Positions 1 to 10,900 of a DNA stretch of 64,000 bases are shown here, one piece after another. The position numbers and the translations under genes are program-made. Every line of letters begins with the position of its first letter. Within the stretch, counting starts at the first letter, position 1. The notes under the pieces are model-generated. The model saw only the letters and a program-made list of their open reading frames with translations. It searched no databases and had not been told where the DNA came from. This DNA comes from an uncultured Eubacteriales bacterium (GTDB lineage Bacteria; Bacillota; Clostridia; Oscillospirales; Acutalibacteraceae), in assembly GCA_934477125.1 (NCBI GenBank), contig CAKSOL010000014.1, forward strand, positions 13,461 to 77,460. Direction: 5' to 3'.

Positions 1-126
1 TGCAACGCATATGGGAATAACGGTAAAGGTGAGAAAAAATACCGAATAAGGAGCGAGCATTAAATAATTTTCGCTGTTTTTACGGATTTCCCTGCCGAGA
101 TAACGGATATTGGATTCTTTTTTCAT
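1..126 (-). CDS. ABC sugar transporter permease, N-terminal fragment (cut by window edge)
   Basis: Only the first 42 codons lie in the window. The reverse strand reads MKKESNIRYLGREIRK, then a hydrophobic stretch YLMLAPYSVFFLTFTVIP. This matches the first transmembrane segment of MalF/UgpA-type permeases of CUT1 carbohydrate ABC importers, where an LxPxxxxFxxFxxxP pattern is usual. Its ATG overlaps the TGA of the upstream solute-binding fusion gene (ATGA), so the two are probably translationally coupled. The substrate is unknown, but the neighbours suggest a plant or host oligosaccharide. The identification rests on a short segment and on context. Confidence 0.72.
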   Translation of the reverse strand, partial: MKKESNIRYLGREIRKNSENYLMLAPYSVFFLTFTVIPICVA

Positions 127-3002
127 TTTCCGCTTTCTCCCTTCAATCCGAATTCCTCGCGCTTTCGCTCAAGCTCATTATTAATTTCGGTGTTGTATTT
201 ATAAAGCACCTCGCGCGGGTTTGAGTTATTAACCGTAACCTTTCTGTAAGCGTTATAAATATTTCGCGTTACATAATAGCTTGCAATGCTTTGCGGAATA
301 CCCTTTGCGGCATTCAGCTGCTTCAAAATCACCGAGCTTTCACGCACAGTCCACGGGAGTTCCGGCACGGCAGCCAAATTAGCGCTGTTATACCTCGCCG
401 ATTCACCGATAAGCGCCTCCATATTTCGCCCGTACTCCGCCTGCGCCTTTGCGCTTGCAAACCACTTGACAAATTTCCATGCCGCCTGCTTGTTTTTGCA
501 GTTGTTCATAATAACCGCGGCAGTGCAGGAAACCGCCGTGGAGCGATTGACAGAGCCGTCCTCCCTTACCGTTCCCGGAACGGGAACCATAGTCCACATT
601 CCCGATATTTCGGGCGCCGCAACCGCCAGCTTGTTATACATGGTGTAAGCCTCAATGCCTATGGGGATTTCTCCCGAACGGAAACGGTTATAAAAATCAT
701 AATCTATCGGCACATCGTATTTTGTGTAATAGCCCGTCCATTCCTTAAAGGCGTCAAGCGCCGTTTCACTGTCGAATACGGTAGCCGAAACATTGTCATT
801 GTAATAATTCTGCCCGTTTTGCAAAAGCAGGCTGTTAAATACGCAAAAGCCACCGCCGTCAATAGTAACCTTTGGCAGACCTATATTCATATTTCTGCGC
901 TGCAGGGTGGGTATAAGCTTATAAAGCTCCACCCAGGTTTCGGGTATTGAAAGCCCCAATTCCTCGAAAATATCCGTTCTTACAAACATCATATTCATAT
1001 CGGCGGTCATAGGTATTCCGTACAAGCCGCCGTTATAACGAAAGCCTACGGTTTCTTCATATGAAAACTCCTTGAGCAACTCATCGCAGCCATCAAGCGA
1101 GGATAACTCCGCCAACGCGCCGCGAACCGCGAGGTTAACAGGCTGGTCGGCGGCAATATATAAAGCCACATCAGGTCCCGTTCCGGCATAGGTTGCCTGT
1201 ATCAAAGAGCCCTTTGAAAGCTTTATCTGCACGGCAATGTTATTGTTTTTTGAAAAATCGTTATCAACCAGTTCCCTAACCACCTGTGCCTGATCTCGGC
1301 TTATTGAAACCCAAACGTCAATTTTTTCGGCGTCTGCGGCTGCGTCGCCCACGGAATTATAATCGGTTGTAAACGAGCCTATAAACTGCCTGAAACCGAA
1401 GGCTATATTTTTAAAGAACCCGACAGAGGTATCGGTATATTCGCCTTGTGCCGACTTTACTTCAATATAGTCAAGCTCTAAGGGCTGCTCCTTCAGCCTT
1501 ACAACAAGGGATGAAAGGCTGCTTATATTATCCGAAAATCCGGAAATGGATTCGGTAATTTTATCGGCGTCATCTATGTAGCCGCCAAGCTGCGACACCA
1601 AACGCTGCAGGGTTGCGGTGTCGCTGTCTCTGCCGCCGTATTTTTTTTGCAGGGCGTCGTACTGCTCTTTAAGTATATCCCGCTGCTTTTTCATATCCTC
1701 AATCAGATTGGGAATTTCCTTATCAAGGTTGTAATCTCTGTAAGCGTCGGGTGAAGTGCCTGTAAGCATAATTACGCTACGGTAAATTCGGTTTAATTGC
1801 AGCACGCTTGCCTGCAGCGCCTCGGTAAGCTCGGCGGTATCGCCCGGTATTACCTGCATTGCAATGGAATGAACGCCTTTTGTAAAATAAAAGCCGTAAT
1901 CCTTTACTCCGTTTCCGAGCGTTTTAAAATACCAGCTGCGCGCGTAGTTAAAATCAATTTGTGAAAGCTCTTTAAAAGGAACAGCGCCGTCGATATATAT
2001 TTTTCGCGATGAAGCATACCCGCGGTGGTAATTCTGGCGCACGCGCATACCAATGTTATAGTAGCCCTCGGTTTCAATTTCAAACTCCCAATATATCCAC
2101 TGCCCCTCGGTCTGCCAGTTATAATCACCCACGGTGTTGTATCTTGTAAGCACCGGGTCGGACGGTACGGTTTCGGCGTGGCTTCTGTCCTCCATAGGAA
2201 CTATTGATGAATCGGAGCGGTACTTCATCTTCTCGCCCTGAATAATCACCGAGTCCGCTTTATCGGCGCTCTCGCCCCCCGAAACCGCAGCCGAATAGCT
2301 CTCATAGCTTTCGGGCTCCTCCTCACCCTCAAGCGTTATTGAGGAAATAAGCAGATCGGTGCTTATGCCTATAAGCTCAACGGTGTTTTCACCCTCAAAA
2401 AAGGCAAATTCATACGGTTCGTTGCTTACTCCCTCGCTGTCGGATAGAAAAACCTCCTGCCATTTTACCACCTGAACCGCCGCGGGGCGCTTTTCGTTCC
2501 CTGTGCTGTCAACGGCAAAGTCGTCGGTCTCGTTTTTCCATATTTTAGAAAGTCCTACATCCCGGCAGGCGGTAAACGGGTATTCGTTGTTGATTTTAAG
2601 CCCCAAACTTATGCTGTTGTTGCTTTCAAGGGCGCAGTAACGTATTTTGAGGCGATAACGCGCCCCTTTAGATACATTAAACCGCCAAAGCACGGATGAA
2701 TCCTTTTCGGACGATACCCACCGAATAATCTTTCCGCTTTCTTGCTCGGCGGAATTTTCCAAAGAAATATTATCGCCTGCAATTTCTGCGCAGTCGGCCG
2801 CGTAAAGCGAAAGCTTTTCGCCGGGGTTTGACGGAACGGAGCCTGTATTGCGGCAATATTCAGGATATGTCACCTGATCGGAAGCGGATATATTTCCGTT
2901 TTGTGTTTCGGTTTTTTCTTCAGCGATAACCCGGCTTAACGGCAAACCTGCCGTTAAGCCCATTAAACCGCAAATGCACAATACCGCCATCACCTTTTTC
3001 AT
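123..3002 (-). CDS. Carbohydrate-binding / solute-binding fusion protein of an ABC sugar importer
   Basis: A secreted protein of about 959 residues. It has a Sec signal peptide (MKKVMAVLCICGLMG to about residue 28) without a clear lipobox Cys. Two beta-sandwich regions resembling CBM6/35-type modules follow (about 65-240 and 255-405), then a probable coiled coil (about 425-520), then a family 1 extracellular solute-binding domain (about 560 to the end). Family 1 binding proteins usually have 400-450 residues, so more than half of this protein is extra. I start it at the second ATG (3002), which sits 9 bases after the GGA of an AAAGGA site. The upstream ATG at 3011 directly abuts that site. 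It lies in a long minus-strand operon and overlaps the permease start by 4 bases. Binding of a complex glycan before uptake is inference. Confidence 0.75.
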   Translation of the reverse strand: MKKVMAVLCICGLMGLTAGLPLSRVIAEEKTETQNGNISASDQVTYPEYCRNTGSVPSNPGEKLSLYAADCAEIAGDNISLENSAEQESGKIIRWVSSEKDSSVLWRFNVSKGARYRLKIRYCALESNNSISLGLKINNEYPFTACRDVGLSKIWKNETDDFAVDSTGNEKRPAAVQVVKWQEVFLSDSEGVSNEPYEFAFFEGENTVELIGISTDLLISSITLEGEEEPESYESYSAAVSGGESADKADSVIIQGEKMKYRSDSSIVPMEDRSHAETVPSDPVLTRYNTVGDYNWQTEGQWIYWEFEIETEGYYNIGMRVRQNYHRGYASSRKIYIDGAVPFKELSQIDFNYARSWYFKTLGNGVKDYGFYFTKGVHSIAMQVIPGDTAELTEALQASVLQLNRIYRSVIMLTGTSPDAYRDYNLDKEIPNLIEDMKKQRDILKEQYDALQKKYGGRDSDTATLQRLVSQLGGYIDDADKITESISGFSDNISSLSSLVVRLKEQPLELDYIEVKSAQGEYTDTSVGFFKNIAFGFRQFIGSFTTDYNSVGDAAADAEKIDVWVSISRDQAQVVRELVDNDFSKNNNIAVQIKLSKGSLIQATYAGTGPDVALYIAADQPVNLAVRGALAELSSLDGCDELLKEFSYEETVGFRYNGGLYGIPMTADMNMMFVRTDIFEELGLSIPETWVELYKLIPTLQRRNMNIGLPKVTIDGGGFCVFNSLLLQNGQNYYNDNVSATVFDSETALDAFKEWTGYYTKYDVPIDYDFYNRFRSGEIPIGIEAYTMYNKLAVAAPEISGMWTMVPVPGTVREDGSVNRSTAVSCTAAVIMNNCKNKQAAWKFVKWFASAKAQAEYGRNMEALIGESARYNSANLAAVPELPWTVRESSVILKQLNAAKGIPQSIASYYVTRNIYNAYRKVTVNNSNPREVLYKYNTEINNELERKREEFGLKGESGK

Positions 3003-3029
3003 TGCTTCCATTCCTTTCAGTTACGGGGT

Positions 3030-4280
3030 CTATTTCGGAAGAGCCGCAGTATAAGCATCAAGCTCTCCCTGCCATTTGGTTTTATAGGATTCAAGGGTTG
3101 CGGTTATATCCGCGCCGTTCATTACATCCCATATAAGCGCGTCGGTATTTTCAATACCTATAGTGTCATAATCCTTTGAAATTTTTCCGTAAAGCGATTC
3201 AAAGCGTTCAACCTGTTCGTCGGTCAAATAGCCTTTAAGATACTGCTTTCTGCGCTCATAATCCTGCTTACAGAAAAGATATGCGTATGCAGCGCCGCCC
3301 GAAGGATTGGAAGAACCCTTAGGCACGCCGTAGGTAGCAATTGTACCCGGCGCAACATTTTCATCGCCCGAATAGCCCGTCGGGAACGGAACAAAATCCC
3401 AATCAAAGGTTAAATCGGATACAAAGTGGGTTTTATTGCCGAAGCGGTCAACGCACATTGCCATTGTGCCGAGCTGAAAATCAGCCTGACTCCAGCCCTG
3501 CCAGCCCGTAAACGCCCCGACGGAGGATAAGCCTTGGAAATAATTAAGCGCCTCGCGCAGCTTGTTATCTTCAAGATTAAGCGCATATTTATGATCCGTC
3601 CACTTAACAAAGCCGCTGTTGTTAGCCTTTAAAAATATATTTGTATCCCATGAGGAAAAGGCGGTTATTGCGTCGCCGTCGGCTGTTTTTTCGCGACAAA
3701 GGCTTGTGGTAAGATTTTTAAAGGTATCCCAGTTCCATTTGCCCTGCTTGTAAAGATCAAGCGGCAGATCATAGCCGAGGTTTTCAATCAGGGTTTTATT
3801 GTAGATTATAACCTCCATATTCGGTACGCTCGGCATACCGTAAACCTCGCCGTTAAAGGTTACAAAATCGCCGATCTTTTTGTAATCCTTGAAAATGTCC
3901 TCGTTCAGATCCACATACTTTGTAATAGGCGTGGCAAGATTATTTAAAATTCTGTCGGCGTTTATCGGCATCATATCATAGGTGATATTTGCCGCAAGGT
4001 CAACCGCCAGTTTATTTTTCATATCCTTATCGTCAACCACGGTGTACTCAACCGTAGCGCCGTACCAATCCTTTAATTGCTTGCGTATGTCGGCGTGCTC
4101 CTGCTCCCAGCCGTCGTAAGCGAGAATTTTAATCACGCTGCCGTCAAGCTTTTCGGGCAGGCTGACCGATTTTATATCAGCCATTCCGCTGCCGCCGCTT
4201 CCGCTGCCGCCGCAGCCCGCAAGACCTGAAAGCACAGTGCATATTGCTAATACCATTGATGCCGTTTTTCTTAGGTTCAT
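3030..4280 (-). CDS. Extracellular solute-binding lipoprotein, family 1
   Basis: This is the substrate-binding subunit of a carbohydrate ABC importer, anchored outside the membrane. The N-terminus has a signal sequence with the lipobox LSGLAGC, followed by a Gly/Ser linker. The mature domain begins IKILAYDGWEQEH and contains FNGEVYGMPSVPN and KQGKWNWDTFKNLTT, typical of the SBP_bac_1 family. Length (416 residues) is normal. The start at 4280 is chosen because AGAAAGGAAG lies 7 bases upstream. The ATG at 4307 falls inside the preceding gene and has no such site. It follows the beta-helix lipoprotein directly and precedes a second, larger binding protein, so the operon encodes two different binding proteins near one visible permease. 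Confidence 0.88.
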   Translation of the reverse strand: MNLRKTASMVLAICTVLSGLAGCGGSGSGGSGMADIKSVSLPEKLDGSVIKILAYDGWEQEHADIRKQLKDWYGATVEYTVVDDKDMKNKLAVDLAANITYDMMPINADRILNNLATPITKYVDLNEDIFKDYKKIGDFVTFNGEVYGMPSVPNMEVIIYNKTLIENLGYDLPLDLYKQGKWNWDTFKNLTTSLCREKTADGDAITAFSSWDTNIFLKANNSGFVKWTDHKYALNLEDNKLREALNYFQGLSSVGAFTGWQGWSQADFQLGTMAMCVDRFGNKTHFVSDLTFDWDFVPFPTGYSGDENVAPGTIATYGVPKGSSNPSGGAAYAYLFCKQDYERRKQYLKGYLTDEQVERFESLYGKISKDYDTIGIENTDALIWDVMNGADITATLESYKTKWQGELDAYTAALPK

Positions 4281-4296
4281 AAAAGATCTTCCTTTC

Positions 4297-6084
4297 TTAG
4301 TATTCAATCGCGCCGAGATCGGGTAATCCTTCCTTTGTTACCGATTTCCCGAAAAAATCCCTGCCTCCGCACTGAGAAATCCATTTGCCGGAATTGATTG
4401 CCGGAGAGCCGGACTTTAATCTGTAACCGCCGAGCGTATCGCGGCCAATTACACCGGTTCCGGGATTTACAAACATCGGATCCGCGGTTAATGTGCCGCT
4501 GATCTTTACACCCGAATGGAACAACTGTGTAAAACCGTATGTACCGTAAAACAGGTTTGTATCAAATGTAATTCGGCTCGGAATAATAAACGAACACCAG
4601 CCTGTAGAGTTCATATTGAAAATGTTGTTTGTAAACCGTACATTTTTCGGGCTGGCAGCCGTTCCCCAGTCATAAGAGCCCACAAGGTTGGTTCTAAGCC
4701 CCGCCTTGGTATAAACCGTGTTATTGTAAATTTTCACATCGGAAATCGGTCCCGAGAGCGTGAAAATCTGACTTTTGTCGTTTTGGCTTATGTTGTAACG
4801 AACCGAAATATCCTTATTATATCCGCCGTTAGAGCCGTCGGTACACAGAAGAATAAATCCGCCCTCGTTATCGTGGCTGTAATTGTATTGCACCTTGGTA
4901 TTCACGCAGTCTATATCAACATCGTAGCCCTGACCGTCGCCGCCTACCAGCTTTACATCATATGCCTCGTTATACTGCATTACAACATTTGAACTGTAAT
5001 GCGGCCATATGCCCGCATAGGCGCCATCCGCAAAAGAAGTATCGGATACGGTATTCGACTCTATAAGTAAGCCCTTGACCGCCGATATGAAAATACCGTC
5101 CGACGCGCAGTGGGAAACAAAATTATTGCGGAAGGTCGAATTGGTCGATGGGGTATATTCATACGCCGACCACTCAACTCCGGGTCCGTGCTCGTAATCA
5201 GAGGCCATTGCTATTCCCGAACCGCCCGTGTTTTTAACAGTGCATCCCTGAACCAGAATTTCGTTAAACGAAGTCGGGTTTTCGGATTCGCGAGAATAGA
5301 ATACTATTCCGCCGTAAAAGCGCTGACCGTCGGTGCAGGAAACATCAATAACATCAAGATTTATAAGGTAAATGTGATTAAACACACCGCCCTTATGGAA
5401 AACCCCGCTGCTCACCTGTCCTCCGGCATAAACCGCAACTCCCTTGCGAGAAGCGGAATATTCCGAGGGATTGCGAATTTCAAGATTTCGTATTTCAATA
5501 TACTGCAAAGAAGAAATAAGCACCGCCTGCGCCTCACCGTCGCCGTTTATAATCGGCTTAGCACCCTTGCCGTAGCTGTCTATAATAAAATACTTACCCT
5601 CCGTTCCCGAGGAACGCGGAACGAGCATTTGATCAAACACACTGCCGCATTTAAGCATTATTTTCGTTCCTGGCGCAAAGGTGCGGCTATTTACATTGTC
5701 AAGCGTTTTCCATGCAGAACGCTCGGTTCTGCCGTCGTTTTCATCGTCGCCGTTTTCGCTGTCCACATAATAAAGAGCGTATCCGCTTTCCTCCATGCGC
5801 GCTCCGTTAAATACAGCCGCCTGCTTTACCGTTAAATCAATGTCGGCGTTATCGGTGCGGCTTACCGTTTCAGAGGAAGTGACCGAGTCCGATGAAACTT
5901 TTGAGGAATCGGTATTTTCACGGTCTGTGCCTGTATTATCCGATGAAGTTGCCTGTGATGAGGAATCCGAAGCGGTGTTATTCGCCTTTGTTCTGCGCGT
6001 TATAGTAGTTGTTGTGACCTTAACGCAGCCCGCAAGAGCAAAAATCATACAAACCGATAAAAGAATTGCCGTTATTCGTTTCAT
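4297..6084 (-). CDS. Right-handed parallel beta-helix lipoprotein (pectate-lyase-like fold)
   Basis: A lipoprotein of 595 residues. The signal peptide ends in the lipobox ALAGC, followed by a Thr/Ser/Asp-rich linker (about 25-75). The body starts ALYYVDSENGDDENDG, the usual opening of right-handed parallel beta-helix proteins of the pectate lyase/DUF1565 type, and continues with regular beta-helix rungs rich in N, G and V. It is a paralogue of the protein at 12210-13553: both carry YxxDxxNGDDxNDG, PGT, GQGYDVDI, GGFILLCT and QIFTLSGPI at matching places. The paralogue lacks a signal peptide. Such folds bind or cleave acidic or complex polysaccharides, but no catalytic residues can be assigned. 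It begins 3 bases after the previous stop, behind a G-rich Shine-Dalgarno site. Confidence 0.82.
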   Translation of the reverse strand: MKRITAILLSVCMIFALAGCVKVTTTTITRRTKANNTASDSSSQATSSDNTGTDRENTDSSKVSSDSVTSSETVSRTDNADIDLTVKQAAVFNGARMEESGYALYYVDSENGDDENDGRTERSAWKTLDNVNSRTFAPGTKIMLKCGSVFDQMLVPRSSGTEGKYFIIDSYGKGAKPIINGDGEAQAVLISSLQYIEIRNLEIRNPSEYSASRKGVAVYAGGQVSSGVFHKGGVFNHIYLINLDVIDVSCTDGQRFYGGIVFYSRESENPTSFNEILVQGCTVKNTGGSGIAMASDYEHGPGVEWSAYEYTPSTNSTFRNNFVSHCASDGIFISAVKGLLIESNTVSDTSFADGAYAGIWPHYSSNVVMQYNEAYDVKLVGGDGQGYDVDIDCVNTKVQYNYSHDNEGGFILLCTDGSNGGYNKDISVRYNISQNDKSQIFTLSGPISDVKIYNNTVYTKAGLRTNLVGSYDWGTAASPKNVRFTNNIFNMNSTGWCSFIIPSRITFDTNLFYGTYGFTQLFHSGVKISGTLTADPMFVNPGTGVIGRDTLGGYRLKSGSPAINSGKWISQCGGRDFFGKSVTKEGLPDLGAIEY

Positions 6085-6087
6085 TTT

Positions 6088-6849
6088 TTATCTTTCCCCC
6101 CTACCGATTTCAACTGCAAGTTTTTTCAGTTTTTCGGTGTTTTGCCTCACTGTTTGTTTATTCGATGACTGTTCTATATAATCCGAAAAGCACTTTTCCC
6201 TGTAAAGATATTTCACCTTCGCAAGGACATCCTCATATTTCTTAAAGCTGCCGTCGGTATTACAGAAAAGCGGATCGCTGTTTTTAATTTGATTGTAATA
6301 CTGCTTAAGCTTTACATCGTCCTCTGTTATGACGCCTTCGTTTTCCAATTCCCCGCGCAAAGCAATCTGCAAATTACTTTTAAGATAATCGTAATATGAG
6401 ACGGCGGTGTATTCCGTAACGCCGTAAACCGGCTCTCCGCTCTTAAGCTTTTTCGCACGCGCGGCGTTTTCGACGTTCATTTGCTTTATGATTTTTTCAT
6501 AATTCAGCTTTTCGCAAAGCCCGCGCTTTTCACATTCGGTAAATAACGCTCTGTCATTTTTTAGGTCTTCAACCGCAATTTCGGATAAATACTCCGCCGG
6601 AGCCGTTCCGTTTTGCTCGGTTTCCCAAAAGTCCTTATCCGCACCGGATGACGCATCTGAAGCAAACATTAAAATTGTGTCTGCGCGGGAGGCCGTCATA
6701 TAAAATTCCAACTCATCCTTTGAAACGGAGTCGTTGTTGATAGTAAGATAAGCGTTTTTTGTTTCAAGCATTTTTACACCCGCGGCGGCAGCGCCAGATA
6801 AAACGGCAATAGAAATGCAAGCGATTATTACTGTCTTAATTTTTTTCAT
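6088..6849 (-). CDS. Extracytoplasmic SurA/PrsA-N-like protein of unknown role
   Basis: About 253 residues, with an N-terminal hydrophobic segment (TVIIACISIAVLSGAAAAG) that is a signal peptide or anchor. The remainder is mostly helical and charged. Segments such as LTINNDSVSKDELEFYM and an EYLSEIAVEDLKNDRALFTEC helix resemble the N-terminal chaperone domain of SurA/PrsA-type peptidyl-prolyl isomerases. No parvulin isomerase domain follows. The ATG at 6849 is preferred because an AAAGGG site lies 11 bases upstream; an in-frame GTG at 6858 is too close to it. A folding helper for the large exported proteins of the same operon is a reasonable guess, not shown by the sequence. Confidence 0.55.
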   Translation of the reverse strand: MKKIKTVIIACISIAVLSGAAAAGVKMLETKNAYLTINNDSVSKDELEFYMTASRADTILMFASDASSGADKDFWETEQNGTAPAEYLSEIAVEDLKNDRALFTECEKRGLCEKLNYEKIIKQMNVENAARAKKLKSGEPVYGVTEYTAVSYYDYLKSNLQIALRGELENEGVITEDDVKLKQYYNQIKNSDPLFCNTDGSFKKYEDVLAKVKYLYREKCFSDYIEQSSNKQTVRQNTEKLKKLAVEIGRGER

Positions 6850-6881
6850 CCGGCGCACCGCCCTTTCTGATAATTTTACGG

Positions 6882-7949
6882 TTATTTGATTTTTAATTCT
6901 CTAACCTTCTTTTTGTAAAGCAGGATTAAAACAGCAATTACTCCACCGACTGCCAAAACATCCGCACCGATAATTATTCCGTTAAACTTCCAGTCGTTTT
7001 CGCGTTTAACATCCGTTGTTACTTCTACAACGGTATCGTCAGTCGAGGTATTTCCGTTATTATCGGGACTGCTTTCCGTTGCCGAGCCGTCGTTTTCAGA
7101 GACTGCATCGGACACGGTACCCGATATATTATCGGCAGAAGAAGTACCGTTCGGCTTCTGCGAGGCTGTATTTCCACCGCTGTTATTTACGGAAGAAGTG
7201 CCTGAGTTGCTGCCGGATGCGTTTCCGCCCGACTGCGGCGCGGTATACTCATTTACAAGCAAATACCCCAGCGCGCACGCCCAGTTTTCATAACGCGGCT
7301 CCCAAAAGTTCTTCGCGCTGTTGTAATCCGCGCCGTTTAAAAAACGTATGCGCAAATATCTGGCATTGGTCGGAATATTTTTTCCGCGGAAATAGCAGTA
7401 GGTTGAGCCCTCCGCTGCGGGCATATCGCGCATATCCTTGTAATTAAGAGTTTTCCATCCGCCGGTTGCGGTATTTGAATAGGCTATTTCAAGCGGAGGG
7501 TTTTCCTCCATACCCCAGGCTCCCGCCCAGTTTCCGGCGCCTGCTATTCCCATGAATTCAAAATCCTTAAAGCCGTTTTTAAATTCGTAAATCAGCTCCA
7601 GCTCGCAGGCAACATAGTTTTTCATAAGTGTATGCGTGCGGGAATAGTCATTGCCGAAAACCTCTTTAAACAGCTTCATTGTTTTGTTGGTTTTAAAGGC
7701 GGCAAGCGCGCGTTTATCGGAGTTTACTCCGAAAACTCCGCCGTTTGCCTTAATCTGCGCTTCGGTCACATCGTAATTTGCGGGAAGAATTGTTTTTACG
7801 CTGTAAGCCTTGGGAAACGCCGAATCCTCCATGGAGTCTAAAAACTTTTTGGTTTGTGCCGCCGCAGAAACGCCGAATGCGGGTAATAATGCCGTAAGCA
7901 TTGCCGCCGCACACAATAATGCCGAAATTTTGCAAGCAATTTTTTTCAT
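6882..7949 (-). CDS. Membrane-anchored extracellular protein, function unknown
   Basis: 355 residues with a three-part layout. There is a Sec signal peptide (MKKIACKISALLCAAAMLTA, cleavage near residue 31), a globular extracellular domain (about 35-240) containing WAGAWGMEENPPLEIAYSN and YLRIRFLNGADYNS, and a low-complexity Gly/Ser/Asn/Thr linker (about 243-318). It ends in one transmembrane segment (IIIGADVLAVGGVIAVLILLY) with a positive tail. The globular part resembles discoidin/galactose-binding beta-sandwiches in its ArYLRIRF strand, but I do not recognise a family with confidence. Its start overlaps the stop of the giant surface protein (ATGA), so the two are probably made together. A surface receptor or scaffold is likely. 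Confidence 0.6.
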   Translation of the reverse strand: MKKIACKISALLCAAAMLTALLPAFGVSAAAQTKKFLDSMEDSAFPKAYSVKTILPANYDVTEAQIKANGGVFGVNSDKRALAAFKTNKTMKLFKEVFGNDYSRTHTLMKNYVACELELIYEFKNGFKDFEFMGIAGAGNWAGAWGMEENPPLEIAYSNTATGGWKTLNYKDMRDMPAAEGSTYCYFRGKNIPTNARYLRIRFLNGADYNSAKNFWEPRYENWACALGYLLVNEYTAPQSGGNASGSNSGTSSVNNSGGNTASQKPNGTSSADNISGTVSDAVSENDGSATESSPDNNGNTSTDDTVVEVTTDVKRENDWKFNGIIIGADVLAVGGVIAVLILLYKKKVRELKIK

Positions 7950-10900
7950 CTTTCTTTCCCCTTTTTCATTTTAAAGGTAAGTACCGCCAGCATCGTTATC
8001 GAGGCGAGATTAAGTATTATCGGAAAAGCATTGCTCTTTTCACCCGTCAACGGCGATCTGTTCGGCGCTGCCGATACATTTACGATATTCTTTTCGCAAA
8101 GCATATACTCTCCTCCGCCCTTTATAAGTAATGTTACAGAGTTATTGCGAACCGTGCTGAAATCCGACTGTAAGTTAAAGTCTTTGTTTACCGCGAAATT
8201 GTAAAGCTCGTTTTTATCGGTAGCAAACAGGCTGTTTTTACCGTTAAGCATTATAATAAGGTACGAAGTAACGCGATTTTCCTTATTCATTCCGTAAAAA
8301 AGCTTTTTTGTGGTTCCCAGTGCTTTTTTCTGAGCCGCAGTAAGCTTCGTCTCAGCGAAAGAAAGCGACGTATCAAACGGGGCTGATGTATCGGTCAGGT
8401 CTTTACTCTGTAAAACTATGCTGTAGATCAGCTCATTTTCCTTATCATTATAAATATTAACCCTTATATCGCAGCTGTTATTCTTTGCAGCAGCAAGCAC
8501 TTTCGCAGGCAGCTTTTGAGCGGCGGTAAGGTTTATTTCAATAAGGGACGAAGGATTCTCCGAAATATGCGACAGTATCATATCAAGCGGAAGTTCTTCC
8601 GTGAATATTCCGTTTGCAAGTGCCAGTGCGTAGTAGCTGTTTTCCGCGTTTACAAGTGATGCGTATTCCGTTACTAGCGAGCGCTGATAACTGTTAAGCG
8701 CTTCATACGCCGAGCGCGCCGCCTTAATTGCATTAAGGCTTTTAAGGGTTACTGTTCCTATGGCGCGTATCTTTTTGTCAACTGCCGCCGCGACCTTTTC
8801 ATCAGCTTTCAGCTTATCTGTATCCTCATATCCCGGGTATTCTTTCCCTGCGGCATTAAAAGTGCACAAATCCACTTTTAAGCCATCACCATCAGCCGCA
8901 TTTTGAGGAACAAACCTTATTCCTGTTACGGTGAGCGAACCGTTGTTTGCAAGCTGAGAAAGCTTTTCGATATTTTTAAGATCAATTACCTGCTCGCTCT
9001 TGCCCTTATGCAAACTGCCCAGCTTTACATATTTCACGACACCGCCCGAGCGTATTCCGAGCAGAATATCAGCCGCAAATTCGCTGTCGGTTTTGAGATA
9101 CAGAGTATTTGCACCCTGCAGATTTATTCTTACCGACGTTCCGTTTGATGTAATATCAGAAACCTCGGCTGCATTATTCACAGTAGCGCACCAATCGTTA
9201 TCGGTATTTATTTCTACCGTAGCCGCGTTATCCGATATATTTATCTGTTTTTTGCCGTTAAGCCACTTATCTACCTGCTCAGGCTCAAACCATGTCGGTG
9301 TAATTTCCCTTACAGTATCCTGCCCGCCGTAACCGGGGTAATAAGCGTCTTCGGAATCAAACAGGAATCGCTCAACCGTAAAGCAGTTTCCCTTAGTTGT
9401 AGCAAATTCGAAAATAACGCCCGAAACTGTAAGCTTATTTTCGTCATCACTGATTGAGAGCAACTCCGAATTATCCGAAATATTAAAGGATCCGGAATTT
9501 TTACCCGCCGTAAGCGTGCCTACGGGCACTGCGGCGTAGCTGCTGTTTGCGGCCCCTGTTTTAACCTTCAGGCTTATTTTAAGCTCAAACTGGGTGTCGA
9601 TTTTATAGAAAAGCTCGGTTTGCTCATCTAAATCTATGAGACAGTGGAAATCACTGTTGTTGTGCTGCGTTTCAATGCGCATGCACCATTCCTGATCAAC
9701 GCGGGCAGTCCAATATTTATCGGTCGCATCAAGTGCAAAACGGTCCTGATCGTCGCTGCCATAGCGCCAGTCCCAGTTATACCAGCAGGTTGTCAGCGTA
9801 TCTGGCGAAAACCAGTTGGGAATTACCGGCTTTGCATCTTCCGACGGTGATTTTATAATATTGCTCACCGAAAGACTTTCGGAAATCGACCAATATCCGT
9901 TTTCATCAATATAGCGGGCAAAAAGCTCAATATTTTTCTTAATTGTAACTGCGCCCGAATATGTCTGCCATTCGCCGTGCCTGCCTATTCTGTACTGTGT
10001 AAGTTTCGCTGTTTCGGGTACTCCCGAAACAGTTATTTCAACGGAATCGGTCATTTCCTTTGTGTTTGAGGTAATGGTCGGTGCCGCAGGCCTCATCACC
10101 GATTCAAGGTCGATAGCAAAATTCATATCGCCGAAATCCATTGTGCGGAAATAAATATTCTTGCCTGTGGGGTCATCCTGCGGAATAAGGCGGAAGCCGT
10201 AAACCGAAATTGAATTATTATTAATGTAAGGTGCCAGCGCCGCAATATCGGAAATTCTGAATTTTTCGTTTACATTGCCGCTGTACAGCTTATCGCTGAT
10301 TTTTATACCGTTATTCCCCTCGGGGCTGCCTGATACAAGCAAATAAAGTTCACACGGCACCTCTGTATCGAATCGCGCATAGAAATACGGATCTGTTTTT
10401 AAATCAACCGTATAGCCGGTTGCAATATAGCGTAAATCCTCAAAATCGCCCTTGAAATTAAGCTTTACTCCGCCTTTTGAGTCTGCCTCTCCGGATATGC
10501 GCGACATATCCGAATCACTCATATTCCAATTCCAGTTCCACCAAGCGGTGGGGGTATGATTTAATATCCACGATTCCGCATGCTTTGTGACTGTGGGTAC
10601 ATACGGTTCTTTATTTAAAGAAAGCGTAAATTTACTTACTTTTACGGTATCGGCGTTTTGAAAGCCCTCGGTTTTAAACCCGAAGCCCGCAATCAGCAGG
10701 CTGTTTTCCGAATTGCACATTTTCATAAGCTCATTGCTTGAGCGCAGATCAAAGGACTCTGCCCATTCGCCCTTATCAAGGCTCTTAAGCGGAATAAATG
10801 TGCGTGTGTTGTAGTCCACGGCACCGTTTTCAATACGGTAAACCTGCGCATAAAGCGTGATTGGGCGCGATACTGTGATATCAAAATTTACCGTATTATA

